From assembly GCF_014879935.1 (NCBI RefSeq), contig NZ_JACSRD010000073.1, positions 1 to 34,327 of the forward strand: DNA of 34,327 bases, given 5' to 3'. This stretch comes from Prosthecobacter sp. (GTDB lineage Bacteria > Verrucomicrobiota > Verrucomicrobiia > Verrucomicrobiales > Verrucomicrobiaceae). A model generated the notes under the pieces. The model was not told where the DNA came from. It did no database searches and saw only the letters and a program-made list of their open reading frames with translations. Each line of letters opens with the position of its first letter. Positions within the stretch are counted from its first letter, which is position 1. Shown one piece after another: positions 16,052 through 23,321 of this stretch. Position numbers and translations under genes: made by a program.

Positions 16052-16089
16052 GAACGCGCCGTGCGGGTTATTCCCATCACGACGCGTTC
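16052..16089. promoter_or_regulatory. Inverted repeat in the dsbD leader
   Basis: GAACGCGCCGTG (16052-16063) pairs with CACGACGCGTTC (16078-16089) with one mismatch, and GGG/CCC can extend the stem inside the loop. It lies 26 bp upstream of the dsbD start and has no T-tract. It could be an operator or an RNA structure. Confidence 0.4.
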
Positions 16090-16119
16090 GGGCAAAATTG
16101 AGTTTAACCTGCCGGCAGA

Positions 16120-16359
16120 TCAAAGCGCCTTGTGGGAGCCATCGCAGAAGGGCGGGTTCTTCGTGTGCTTGCAGTTGCACAGCCAGACCTTCTTCGCCTC
16201 GGGCAGCGTGAACTTCTTCGGGCCAAGGCCGGTGCCTTTGTGGCTGCCGTCGCAGTTGGGCTGATGACCGCTCAGTCCGCAGGCGCACCACCAGTGGTCT
16301 CCAGCAGGCAGTTCGACGGCGACGGGTTGTTTTTCGTGAATTTTCGGGAGGGTTTCCAT
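16120..16359 (-). CDS. Double CDGSH iron-sulfur domain protein
   Basis: The 79-residue protein holds two complete CDGSH motifs, each with the three-Cys, one-His ligand set for a 2Fe-2S cluster: Cys25, Cys27, Cys36, His40 and Cys61, Cys63, Cys72, His76. Such small two-cluster proteins (mitoNEET/MiNT relatives) act in redox or Fe-S handling in the cytoplasm; the exact role in bacteria is largely unknown. No signal peptide is seen. It lies upstream of dsbD on the same strand with a 94-bp gap and diverges from the Lrp-type regulator. The shared redox theme with DsbD may be a coincidence. Confidence 0.93.
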   Translation of the reverse strand: METLPKIHEKQPVAVELPAGDHWWCACGLSGHQPNCDGSHKGTGLGPKKFTLPEAKKVWLCNCKHTKNPPFCDGSHKAL

Positions 16360-16559
16360 GATGTGGGTGAGTCCGCCAAGCTAACGACTCCCATGATGGC
16401 AAGGCAACGCTATTTTTGCGCCGTGTCGTGAAGCCCAGCTTTGACCATGGTCCGAACAGGCCGGGGCTGAGCGTTGCCAGGGCGGCCCGAATCACAAGTC
16501 CTCATGTTTTCGCCCTGTTCAAACCACAAGCCATGGCTATTCTCCGCGCCCCTATCCTT

Positions 16560-17039
16560 ATGGACCCACTCATCGAACTCCTCCACAACAACTCCCGGCG
16601 CTCGCCTGCGGAGCTGGCTCGTCTCCTCGGCATCACAGAATCCGAAGTCGCCGCCCGCATCGCCGCCGCTGAGGCGGATGGGACGATTCTGGGCTACTCG
16701 GCGGTCGTGGACCGTCTGAAGGCGGGGCATCGTGGCGTCACGGCGCTGATCGAGGTGCGCATCACGCCGGAGCGCGATGGCGGCTTTGACCGACTCGCGA
16801 AACGCATCGCGAAGTTCGATCAGGTGCGTGAGTGCTTCCTGATGAGCGGCGGCTACGACCTCGCGGTGATCGTCGAGGGCAAGGATCTGCTCGATGTGGC
16901 GAATTTTGTCGCCGAAAAGCTCTCGACGCTCGGCGGTGTGCTCAGCACGGCCACGCGTTTCCAGCTCAAGGCCTATAAAGAAGGCGGTTTCCTGGTGAAT
17001 CCGGGGGATGACGAGGAGCGCCTCCCCGTTGCTGCGTAA
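16560..17039 (+). CDS. Lrp/AsnC-family transcriptional regulator
   Basis: ATG 16560 gives 159 residues starting MDPLIELL, the usual opening of this subgroup; an ATG nine codons upstream is less likely. An N-terminal helix-turn-helix (SPAELARLLGITESEVAARI, residues about 15-35) is followed by the linker GTILGYSAVVD. The C-terminal RAM ligand-binding domain (about 55-145) includes VRECFLMSGGYDLAVIVEG. It lies 24 bp upstream of an aminotransferase. An Lrp-type gene directly followed by a class I aminotransferase is a recurring pair (yugG-yugH in Bacillus), so it probably controls that gene in response to an amino acid. Confidence 0.93.
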   Translation: MDPLIELLHNNSRRSPAELARLLGITESEVAARIAAAEADGTILGYSAVVDRLKAGHRGVTALIEVRITPERDGGFDRLAKRIAKFDQVRECFLMSGGYDLAVIVEGKDLLDVANFVAEKLSTLGGVLSTATRFQLKAYKEGGFLVNPGDDEERLPVAA

Positions 17040-17063
17040 TTTTTCGCGAGGACCAACCATCCC

Positions 17064-18236
17064 ATGGATTACGACAGCAAACTCTGCACGCAGATCCGCG
17101 ATCTGCCGCGCTCCGGCATTCGCGATTTCTTTGAACTCGTCATCGGCCGCACCGATGTCATCTCCCTCGGCGTCGGCGAGCCCGACAAACCGACCCCGTG
17201 GCCGATCCGCGAGGCGGTCATCCGCTCGCTCGAAAAAGGCCAGACGAGTTACACCTCGAATCTCGGCCTCGAAGCCCTGCGCGTCGCCATCAGCGATTAC
17301 GTCACGAAGCAATTCCGCGTCACCTACGATCCGAAGACGGAGATCCTCGTCACCGTCGGCGTGTCCGAGGCGCTCGACATCGCCTTCCGCGCTGTTTTGA
17401 ACCCCGGAGACGAAGTCATCTATCATGAGCCCTGCTACGTCAGCTACTCGCCGAGCATCAAAATGGCCTATGGCGTGCCCGTAGTCGTGCAGACGCGTGA
17501 AGAGAACGAATTCGCGCTCATGGCCGCCGATGTCGAAAAGGCCATCACGCCGAAGACGAAGGTCATCGCGATGAATTTCCCCACGAATCCGACCGGCGGC
17601 ATCATGCCGCACGAGGAGCTGGAAAAGATCGCCGCGCTCGCCGTGAAGCACGACCTGCTCGTCTTCACCGACGAGATCTACAGCGAGCTGCTTTACGACG
17701 GCCGCACGCACAAGAGCATCGTCGAGTATCCCGGCATGCGTGAGCGCACCGTGCTGTTGCACGGCTTCAGCAAGGCCTTCGCCATGACTGGCTGGCGTCT
17801 CGGCTATGCCTGCGCCCCCGCGCCGCTTCGCGAGGCGATGATGAAGATCCATCAATACTGCATGCTCTGCGCCCCGATCATGAGCCAGATGGCCGGCATC
17901 GAGGCGCTCAAGATGGGTGCGTCCGCGTATGAGGACATGCGTCAAAGCTACGAGCAGCGCCGCAATCTCATCGTCAGCCGACTCAACGGCATGGGCCTGC
18001 ATTGCTTCAACCCCGGCGGAGCCTTCTACGTCTTCCCGGACATCCGCAGCACCGGCCTCACGAGCAAAGAGTTCGCCATCCAGCTCCTGCAAAAGAAGAG
18101 CGTCGCCGTCGTCCCCGGCAGCGCCTTTAGCAGCGCCGGTGAAGGCTTCGTCCGCTGCTGCTACGCCACCGCCCCCGAGCTCATCGCCAAGGCGATGGAC
18201 CTCATGGAGGAGTTTGTGAACGAGGTGCGGAAGTGA
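17064..18236 (+). CDS. PLP-dependent class I/II aminotransferase
   Basis: The 390-residue fold-type I enzyme carries the expected residues: Asn175 in NFPTNPTGG, Asp203 in FTDEIYS, the Schiff-base Lys237 in GFSKAFAMTGWRLGYA, and a C-terminal Arg in GEGFVRCCYA that binds the substrate carboxylate. Substrate specificity cannot be read from the sequence; the YugH/AlaT-like or aspartate/aromatic aminotransferase groups are the nearest. It is translated 24 bp after the Lrp-type regulator and is probably its target. No clear terminator is seen after its stop codon. Confidence 0.94.
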   Translation: MDYDSKLCTQIRDLPRSGIRDFFELVIGRTDVISLGVGEPDKPTPWPIREAVIRSLEKGQTSYTSNLGLEALRVAISDYVTKQFRVTYDPKTEILVTVGVSEALDIAFRAVLNPGDEVIYHEPCYVSYSPSIKMAYGVPVVVQTREENEFALMAADVEKAITPKTKVIAMNFPTNPTGGIMPHEELEKIAALAVKHDLLVFTDEIYSELLYDGRTHKSIVEYPGMRERTVLLHGFSKAFAMTGWRLGYACAPAPLREAMMKIHQYCMLCAPIMSQMAGIEALKMGASAYEDMRQSYEQRRNLIVSRLNGMGLHCFNPGGAFYVFPDIRSTGLTSKEFAIQLLQKKSVAVVPGSAFSSAGEGFVRCCYATAPELIAKAMDLMEEFVNEVRK

Positions 18237-18264
18237 ACTTTTAACCCAGATTGTCAAAACGGCT

Positions 18265-19598
18265 CTAGAGGCCAGCCTTCTTTAGCTCATTGTGGTCTGG
18301 AACATGAGTTTTAGGCTCAAATTTCTCAATTCGAAGTTCCGCCCCAGCTTTCTGTGGCGGCGTCAAGCTGAGTGCTAGCGATGCTATGTTTCTTCGAAGC
18401 TCTGCCTTCGACTTTCGGTGGATCCGATTGGTATCACAGGCCACGGAGTTGCTTCGGACAGAACATACCATTTATAGGCTTCCACGGCATCTTTGGAGAC
18501 TCCTTTGCCTGCAGCGTAGCATTCGCCGACTTCAAGTTGTGCCATAGGGTCTCCCTGCTGCGCGGCCATGTAATACCAGCGGAATGACTCAGTTGCATCG
18601 GGGGGTGTCTTTCGACCAGTTGAGTAATACTCGCCAAGAGCTGTTTGGGAGGCAGGATCTCCGAGAAGAGCCGCTTTGTAGTGCCAGGGAAACGATCCGG
18701 ACGAACCACGAGTCACACCTCGTCCTTTATCCAGGTGATGTGCAATGTAAAAATGTGCCTGTGCATGACCAAGAGCCGCCGCTTTTCGATACCAAAGGTT
18801 GGCTTCTTTGGGGCTGCCTCCGTTGATATCATGGAGGCGCCCAAGATTGAACATCGCATACACATGACCTCGTTCCGCAGCCTTGCGGTACCAATACTCT
18901 GCGAGAGAGGAATCCTTCTTGGGACTTTGCTCTGACTCATACAGCCTGCCCATCATGTATTGTGCGGTGAGGTGGTTCTGAGCAGCCGCCATTTGATACC
19001 ACTTCCAAGCCTCATCGACATCCTGGGACCGGCCGAGACTGTGCCAAAAGACATGCCCGAGATTTGCCTGTGCCTAAGCATGGCCCTTTTCGGCCGCTTT
19101 ACGCCACCAAGCCAGCGCTTGCGTACTGGCCTCCGCAGGGAGTTCCGCGAAACCTTGAAAAAAGCCTTTTTGGTAGTCATAGACCTGTCCGAGTTCGCCT
19201 TGGATGACCGCTCGTTGCCGGGCGACGTCCACCGGTAACGCGGCCCATTTGACTCCAAGCGGGATCGATGGCTGGACCCGCATGCTATCGTCACGCCTGA
19301 TGGCTGGCTTTGACGCAGGGTCGGGCACCAACCTCCGCGCGTGCATGAGACCGACATTAAACTGTGCTTGAGTGTGGCCCTGTTCCGCGGCTTTGCTCCA
19401 CCATTGGAAAGCCAGGGTGAGATTTTTTGTTGTTCCCTGTCCTGTGGCATAGAGGGATCCTGCTCTGAACTGCGCGTCAATGTTTCCAACCTCTGCGGCC
19501 GACAGAATTTTCTCCAAGAATGTTTTGTCTTGTGCAACAGCCTGTGGGCACACGGCCCAGAGCAGTGCAAGCATTCGGATGCCGTGGATGGTTCTCAT
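18265..19598 (-). pseudogene. Broken Sel1-repeat (TPR-like) exported protein gene
   Basis: Reading from ATG 19598, a signal peptide (RMLALLWAVCPQAVAQ) precedes Sel1 repeats (ALAWWRKAAEKGHA). A TAG at 19076-19074 then stops the frame. The same frame continues directly with AQANLGHVFWHSLGRS and more Sel1 repeats to EAYKWYVLSEA, so the TAG replaces one residue inside a repeat (Glu is normal there). Near 18450 the repeat frame is lost. The -1/+2 frame then supplies a typical Sel1 C-terminus (KAELRRNIASLALSLTPPQK) down to a stop at 18265. One lost base plus the TAG explain everything; the intact protein would have about 444 residues. The DNA looks less GC-rich than its surroundings. Sel1 proteins mediate protein contacts. 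Sequencing error at both places is a possible alternative. Confidence 0.82.
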
Positions 19599-19653
19599 GC
19601 GTGATGATTCATACGTTTAGGGCCTTGGCTTCAAGGAAGATGTTGTCGCAGAG

Positions 19654-19666
19654 TTCACCCGGTGAA
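19654..19666. repeat. Short perfect inverted repeat
   Basis: TTCACC-C-GGTGAA lies between the Sel1 pseudogene start and the amidohydrolase relic. It is too short to assign; an operator or chance are both possible. Confidence 0.3.
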
Positions 19667-19680
19667 CGCCAAGGACATGC

Positions 19681-19778
19681 TCACGCCAGCCGGAACAGCT
19701 TCCTTGCGGTCTCGAGTTAGATTTTGCGCTCGACGGCCTTGCTTGGGGCGAGTTGGAGGATGCGGCGACGGTGGCGGC
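19681..19778 (-). pseudogene. Decayed copy of the amidohydrolase 3' end
   Basis: On the minus strand this block reads QLAPSKAVERKI, then a TAA (19719-19717), then LETARKLFRLA and a stop at 19681. The intact gene at 20496-21422 ends KLAPSKAVERKI-LFENSKKLFRLA. The two DNA blocks align over about 98 nt with roughly a dozen substitutions and one 1-nt gap, with identical stretches such as GCGCTCGACGGCCTTGCT. It is therefore the remnant of a second, related gene or a partial duplication. Homology stops abruptly at about 19778. Confidence 0.85.
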
Positions 19779-19878
19779 AAGCAGCAGCCAGAAGATCGTC
19801 GCTGCGGTGCGCTCGCCAGTGAAGCCTGGGTCGCCGTCAAGGGATCTCGGACCGTTAGAAACGCAGGCCTCACCCGTT

Positions 19879-20352
19879 TGGCGGAATGCGGCGGCTGCAT
19901 TTGGCATGGCGGCGCTGGAACGGCGGAATGCGGCGGCTGCATTTGGCATGGCGGCGCTGGAGTGGCAGAATGCGGCGGCTGCATTTGGCATGGCGGCACT
20001 GGAACGGCGGAATGCGGCGGCTGCATTTGGCATGGCGGCGCTGGAATGGCGGAATGCAGCGGCTGCATTTGGCTTGGCGGCGCTGGATTGGCAGAATGTG
20101 GCGGCTGCATTCGGCATGGCGGCGCTGGAATGGCGGAATGCGGCGGCTGCATTTGGCATGGCGGCACTGGAACGGCGGAATGCGGCGGCTGCATTTGGCT
20201 TGGCGGGGCTGGAGTGGCACAATGCGGCGACTGCATTTGACATGGAGGCACTGGAAAGGCGGAATGCAGCGGCTGCATTTGGCACGGCGGCGCTGGATTG
20301 GCAGAATGTGGCGGCTGCATTCGGCATGGCGACGCTGGAAGGGCGGAATGCG
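19879..20352. repeat. 42-bp tandem repeat array (11 full copies plus a partial one)
   Basis: Units begin at 19879, 19921, 19963, 20005, 20047, 20089, 20131, 20173, 20215, 20257 and 20299; a twelfth breaks down after about 12 bases. The unit starts NGGCGGAATGCGGCGG, continues CTGCATTTGGCATGG and ends CGGCGCTGGAN. There are no spacers. Copies differ by only a few substitutions. Positions 7-23 of the unit can fold as AATGCGG-CGG-CTGCATT, a 7-bp stem with a 3-nt loop. All reading frames stay open because 42 is a multiple of three; one gives a 14-residue repeat RRNAAAAFGMAALE. The array fills the non-genic stretch 19779-20495, where I see nothing else recognisable outside the array (20353-20495 is unassigned). 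Confidence 0.95.
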
Positions 20353-20495
20353 ACGACACCGCCGTTCTCGAACTTATGGATGCCTGGAAATCACCACGGT
20401 GGCAACGTGGCCCGGGCACCTCCGGAGCCAACACTTCATCGTTTTCTCAGGTCGCTTCCCAACTGCCAAACGGTTCATCAGGGGCTGTGCAGGCC

Positions 20496-20594
20496 TCACG
20501 CCAGCCGGAACAGCTTCTTCGAGTTCTCGAAGAGGATTTTGCGCTCGACGGCCTTGCTGGGGGCGAGTTTGCGGATGGCGGCGATGGTGGCGGC
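20496..20594. repeat. Intact partner of the direct repeat flanking the array
   Basis: This is the 3' end of the functional amidohydrolase gene. It matches the relic at 19681-19778 in the same orientation, so the 42-bp array lies between two imperfect direct repeats about 815 bp apart. Recombination between them would delete the array. Confidence 0.85.
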
Positions 20595-21422
20595 CCCCTG
20601 GCAGCCGGGGCCGCGGCCGAGGTGGTCGGCGCAGTCGCTGCCGTAGAGGATCTTGTCCTGGTGGCGCTGGAAGAAGGCGGTGGTGTGCTCCTCGTCGCGA
20701 GTGAGCGCCAGGAGGCCGCTGCCGGCGGACATGTCGGCAAACATGTTGGGGTAATCGGCGAGGTAGCGGTCGGTGAGGCCGCCGGGCGTCACTTTGCCCT
20801 TGGGGTAGTTGACCTTCTGGTCGTGATTCTTGTCGATGTTGCCCCAGAACGCCTGCGCGTGGCCGATGAAGTGGGTCTTCGGGAACTTCTCCAGCATGGT
20901 GTGCAGGCGGTCGTAGCCGAGGTTGTAAGTCTGGTGTTGGAAGTGCAGGAGAATCGGCACGTTGTAAGCCGCCGCGAGTTCATAGAGCTTCTGGCTGTGC
21001 GGGGAATCGCATTCCACCATGAACTTCTGCTCGCCAATCATGCAGGCACCTTGCTTGAGCCATTTTTCGAGCTCGGCGGGGGCGCTGTCGAGGTCGGTGA
21101 CTTCGTTGCAAGCCCACAGGTAGGCGCCCGGCCGTGCCTGGGCGAAGTCGCGCGCCCAGGCGGTGCCGAGGCATTTGGCGGCGAGGCCATTGGAGCGGCC
21201 TTCGTGGGTGGAGGGCCGCTGCACCATCGTGCCTCCGGGCAGGATGATGGTGGTGGTGATGCCCATCGCCTTTTGATGCAGCAGGAGATGATCATCCTGA
21301 CGCAGGTGGTAGTTCATGTGCTGGTGGATGTCGATGACCGGCTCGACAGCCTCCGTTTGCGCAAAACCACGAGAAGCGATGGCACCCAGTCCGGTGGCCA
21401 GAAAGTGACGGCGTGAAGTCAT
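20496..21422 (-). CDS. Exported amidohydrolase-family (TIM-barrel) protein
   Basis: The 308-residue protein begins with a Tat-like signal (TSRRHFLATGLGAIASRGFAQ; twin arginine at residues 4-5). The barrel opens with the metal motif DIHQHMNY (near residue 32) and continues through EQKFMVECDSP, LLHFQHQTYNLG, HFIGHAQAFWG and ILYGSDCADH, which supply the His and Asp residues of amidohydrolase-2 (PF04909) enzymes. These hydrolyse or decarboxylate small substrates; the substrate is unknown here. It is monocistronic, with a shortened relic of its 3' end and the 42-bp array downstream. A protein of this kind with a Tat signal is common in Verrucomicrobiota and Planctomycetota. Confidence 0.9.
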   Translation of the reverse strand: MTSRRHFLATGLGAIASRGFAQTEAVEPVIDIHQHMNYHLRQDDHLLLHQKAMGITTTIILPGGTMVQRPSTHEGRSNGLAAKCLGTAWARDFAQARPGAYLWACNEVTDLDSAPAELEKWLKQGACMIGEQKFMVECDSPHSQKLYELAAAYNVPILLHFQHQTYNLGYDRLHTMLEKFPKTHFIGHAQAFWGNIDKNHDQKVNYPKGKVTPGGLTDRYLADYPNMFADMSAGSGLLALTRDEEHTTAFFQRHQDKILYGSDCADHLGRGPGCQGAATIAAIRKLAPSKAVERKILFENSKKLFRLA

Positions 21423-21470
21423 CCACGAATTACGCGGACACTGGGGGGATATTACGACGCTGTGGCCGGC

Positions 21471-21941
21471 TTAGCGGACGAGGCCGCGTGTGTCCGCGAA
21501 CTTGGCGCCGTCGGACTTCATGCCGGATTGGGCAGCCCCGGTCAGATTGGCGGCGATGAGATCGGCATCGGTGAAGTCGGCGTTGGTCAGGTCCGCGCCT
21601 TCCAGGTTGGCGCCGGAAAGGTCCGCGCCACGGATGTTGGCGTGGCTGAGGTTGGCGTGACGCATGGACACGCCTCCGAGATCGGCTCCGCTCAGGTCTG
21701 CCCCGCTCAGATTCGCGCCATCGAGATTGGCTCCGCTGAAGTCCGCGCCGGACAAATTCGTGCCTGCGAGGTTCGCCTTGGTGAGCGTGGTGCCCACGAG
21801 CTGCGCCTTGGCGAGATTGAGGTCGTTGAGCATGGCTCCGGCCAGGTTCATTCCGGTTTCATCGATCTTGCGACCGCTTTTGCCGCCGCTTTCGAGCCAT
21901 TGGGTGTGGGCGAGGAGTTCCTCGGTGGTGATGCTTGCCAT
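21471..21941 (-). CDS. Pentapeptide-repeat protein
   Basis: The 156-residue protein has an N-terminal helical region (TTEELLAHTQWLESGG) followed by about 18 consecutive pentapeptides of the A(D/N)LXX type from about residue 30 to 140 (ANLSGADLSGADLGG and similar). These stack into a right-handed quadrilateral beta-helix. No signal peptide is present, so it is cytoplasmic. The function cannot be inferred from the repeats alone; some relatives bind DNA gyrase. The opening with TTEELL and LESGGKSG is common in small bacterial pentapeptide proteins. Its ATG lies only 5 bp after the T-tract of the sucC terminator. Confidence 0.93.
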   Translation of the reverse strand: MASITTEELLAHTQWLESGGKSGRKIDETGMNLAGAMLNDLNLAKAQLVGTTLTKANLAGTNLSGADFSGANLDGANLSGADLSGADLGGVSMRHANLSHANIRGADLSGANLEGADLTNADFTDADLIAANLTGAAQSGMKSDGAKFADTRGLVR

Positions 21942-21946
21942 GCGGG

Positions 21947-21985
21947 AAACAAAAACCCGGTTTACGAGGTCGTAAACCGGGTTTT
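21947..21985 (-). terminator. Intrinsic terminator of sucC
   Basis: AAAACCCGGTTTACG (21952-21966) pairs perfectly over 15 bp with CGTAAACCGGGTTTT (21971-21985) around loop AGGT. Read on the minus strand the stem ends in TTTTTGTTT. It follows the sucC stop at 22027 and directly abuts the pentapeptide-repeat start codon at 21941. Confidence 0.93.
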
Positions 21986-22026
21986 CGAGATGTTTCAGCC
22001 GGCGGGCAGATTTGAAGCGTGTCAGA

Positions 22027-23211
22027 TCAGGCCTTCACGGCGGCGACGATCTTCTGCGCGGCGTCGGTCAGATCGCTGGCGCTGGTGATCGCCAGTCCGC
22101 TGGCGGCGAGGGTGGCCTTGCCGGCCTCGACGTTGTTGCCTTCGAGTCGGACGACGAGGGGGATGTTCAGCGAGACTTCCTGCGCGGCGGCGATGATGCC
22201 GGTGGCGATGATGTTGCAATCCATGATGCCGCCGAAGATGTTCACCAGGATGCCTTTCACATTGGGGTCGCCCAGGATGATCTTGAAGGCCGCGGTGACC
22301 TGATCCTTCGTGGCACCGCCGCCGACATCGAGGAAGTTCGCCGGTTCGCCGCCGTGGAACTTGATGATGTCCATGGTGGACATGGCGAGGCCGGCACCGT
22401 TCACGAGGCAGGCGATGTTGCCGTCGAGGCCGATGTAGTTGAGGCCGAACTCGCTGGCGGCGACTTCACGCGGATCTTCCTCGGTCTTGTCACGCATCTC
22501 GGTCACTTCCTTCTGACGATAAAGGGCGTTGTCATCGAAATTGAACTTCGCATCGAGCGCCACGACCTGGTTGTCGGTGGTGATGGCCAGCGGGTTGATC
22601 TCGACGAGCGAGCAGTCGCTCTTGAGGTAGAGATTCCACAGGGCGGTGAAGAGCTTCACGGCCTGGTTCATGAGAGCGCCACGCAAACCGAGGGAGGCGG
22701 CGACCTTCCGGCACTGCCAGCCTTGCAGGCCGATGGTGGGGTGAATGAACTCCTTCGTGATCTTCTCAGGCGTCTTCTCGGCCACTTCCTCGATGTTCAT
22801 GCCGCCTTCGGTGGAGGCGATGATGGCGTGTCCGCTGCTGCCACGGTCAAACAGGATGGCGAAGTAGTATTCCTTCGCGATGTCCACGGACTTCGCGATC
22901 AGCACCTTGCTCACGAGTTTGCCGTCCGGACCGGTCTGATGCGTGACGAGCGTCTGGCCGAGCATCTTTGCAGCGATGTCCTGGGCCTGCTCCGGGGTGT
23001 CCACGACGTGAACGCCGCCTTTGAAGCCGTTTTTGAAGGTGCCTTTGCCACGACCACCGGCATGAATCTGGGCTTTCACCACGAGGCCCGGGCCGCCGAT
23101 GTCACGCGCTGCCTTGCCCGCTTCCTCCGCGGTGCTGGCGACGATGCCCTTGGGGCTGGCGACACCGAATTTTTCAAACAACTGCTTGGCCTGATACTCG
23201 TGGATGTTCAT
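22027..23211 (-). CDS. sucC: Succinyl-CoA ligase (ADP/GDP-forming) beta subunit SucC
   Basis: ATG 23211 gives 394 residues, the family's usual length. It opens [17 protein letters not shown] and carries the ATP-grasp features ([22 protein letters not shown] near residues 196-203) followed by the CoA-ligase domain with FLDVGGGAT and [10 protein letters not shown]. With SucD it makes succinate, CoA and nucleoside triphosphate interconvert in the TCA cycle. Unusually, no sucD follows; a terminator comes straight after the stop codon, so sucD must be elsewhere or under separate control. The ATG follows a C-rich leader (TTCCCCCCC) with no Shine-Dalgarno sequence. It diverges from trmD. Confidence 0.97.
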   Translation of the reverse strand: MNIHEYQAKQLFEKFGVASPKGIVASTAEEAGKAARDIGGPGLVVKAQIHAGGRGKGTFKNGFKGGVHVVDTPEQAQDIAAKMLGQTLVTHQTGPDGKLVSKVLIAKSVDIAKEYYFAILFDRGSSGHAIIASTEGGMNIEEVAEKTPEKITKEFIHPTIGLQGWQCRKVAASLGLRGALMNQAVKLFTALWNLYLKSDCSLVEINPLAITTDNQVVALDAKFNFDDNALYRQKEVTEMRDKTEEDPREVAASEFGLNYIGLDGNIACLVNGAGLAMSTMDIIKFHGGEPANFLDVGGGATKDQVTAAFKIILGDPNVKGILVNIFGGIMDCNIIATGIIAAAQEVSLNIPLVVRLEGNNVEAGKATLAASGLAITSASDLTDAAQKIVAAVKA

Positions 23212-23321
23212 GGGGGGGAAGTGGGGAGCGCGATAGTAGAAGCGAGGCACGAAGCGTCAAGGCGCATTCCCCCAAGAATGCGGCGCTTGCCGTGCTGGAT
23301 AGCCTGCGGCATAACGCGGGC

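Noticed and set aside
16109..16118. 10-bp palindrome CTGCCGGCAG upstream of dsbD
   Set aside because: A perfect 10-bp GC-rich palindrome is expected by chance in this DNA.
16410..18257. 615-codon open frame on the minus strand
   Set aside because: It is antisense to the Lrp-type regulator and the aminotransferase, both with complete motifs.
19074..19076. TAG as a recoded (pyrrolysine) codon
   Set aside because: No pyl genes are in the window, and a second lesion lies further on in the same gene, so decay or sequencing error is simpler.
19879..20352. CRISPR array
   Set aside because: The 42-bp units follow each other without spacers and no cas gene is nearby.
19617..20646. Repeat proteins in several frames across the 42-bp array
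   Set aside because: Every frame is open because the period is a multiple of three. The frames run into the relic or antisense into the amidohydrolase gene, so none is called as a gene.
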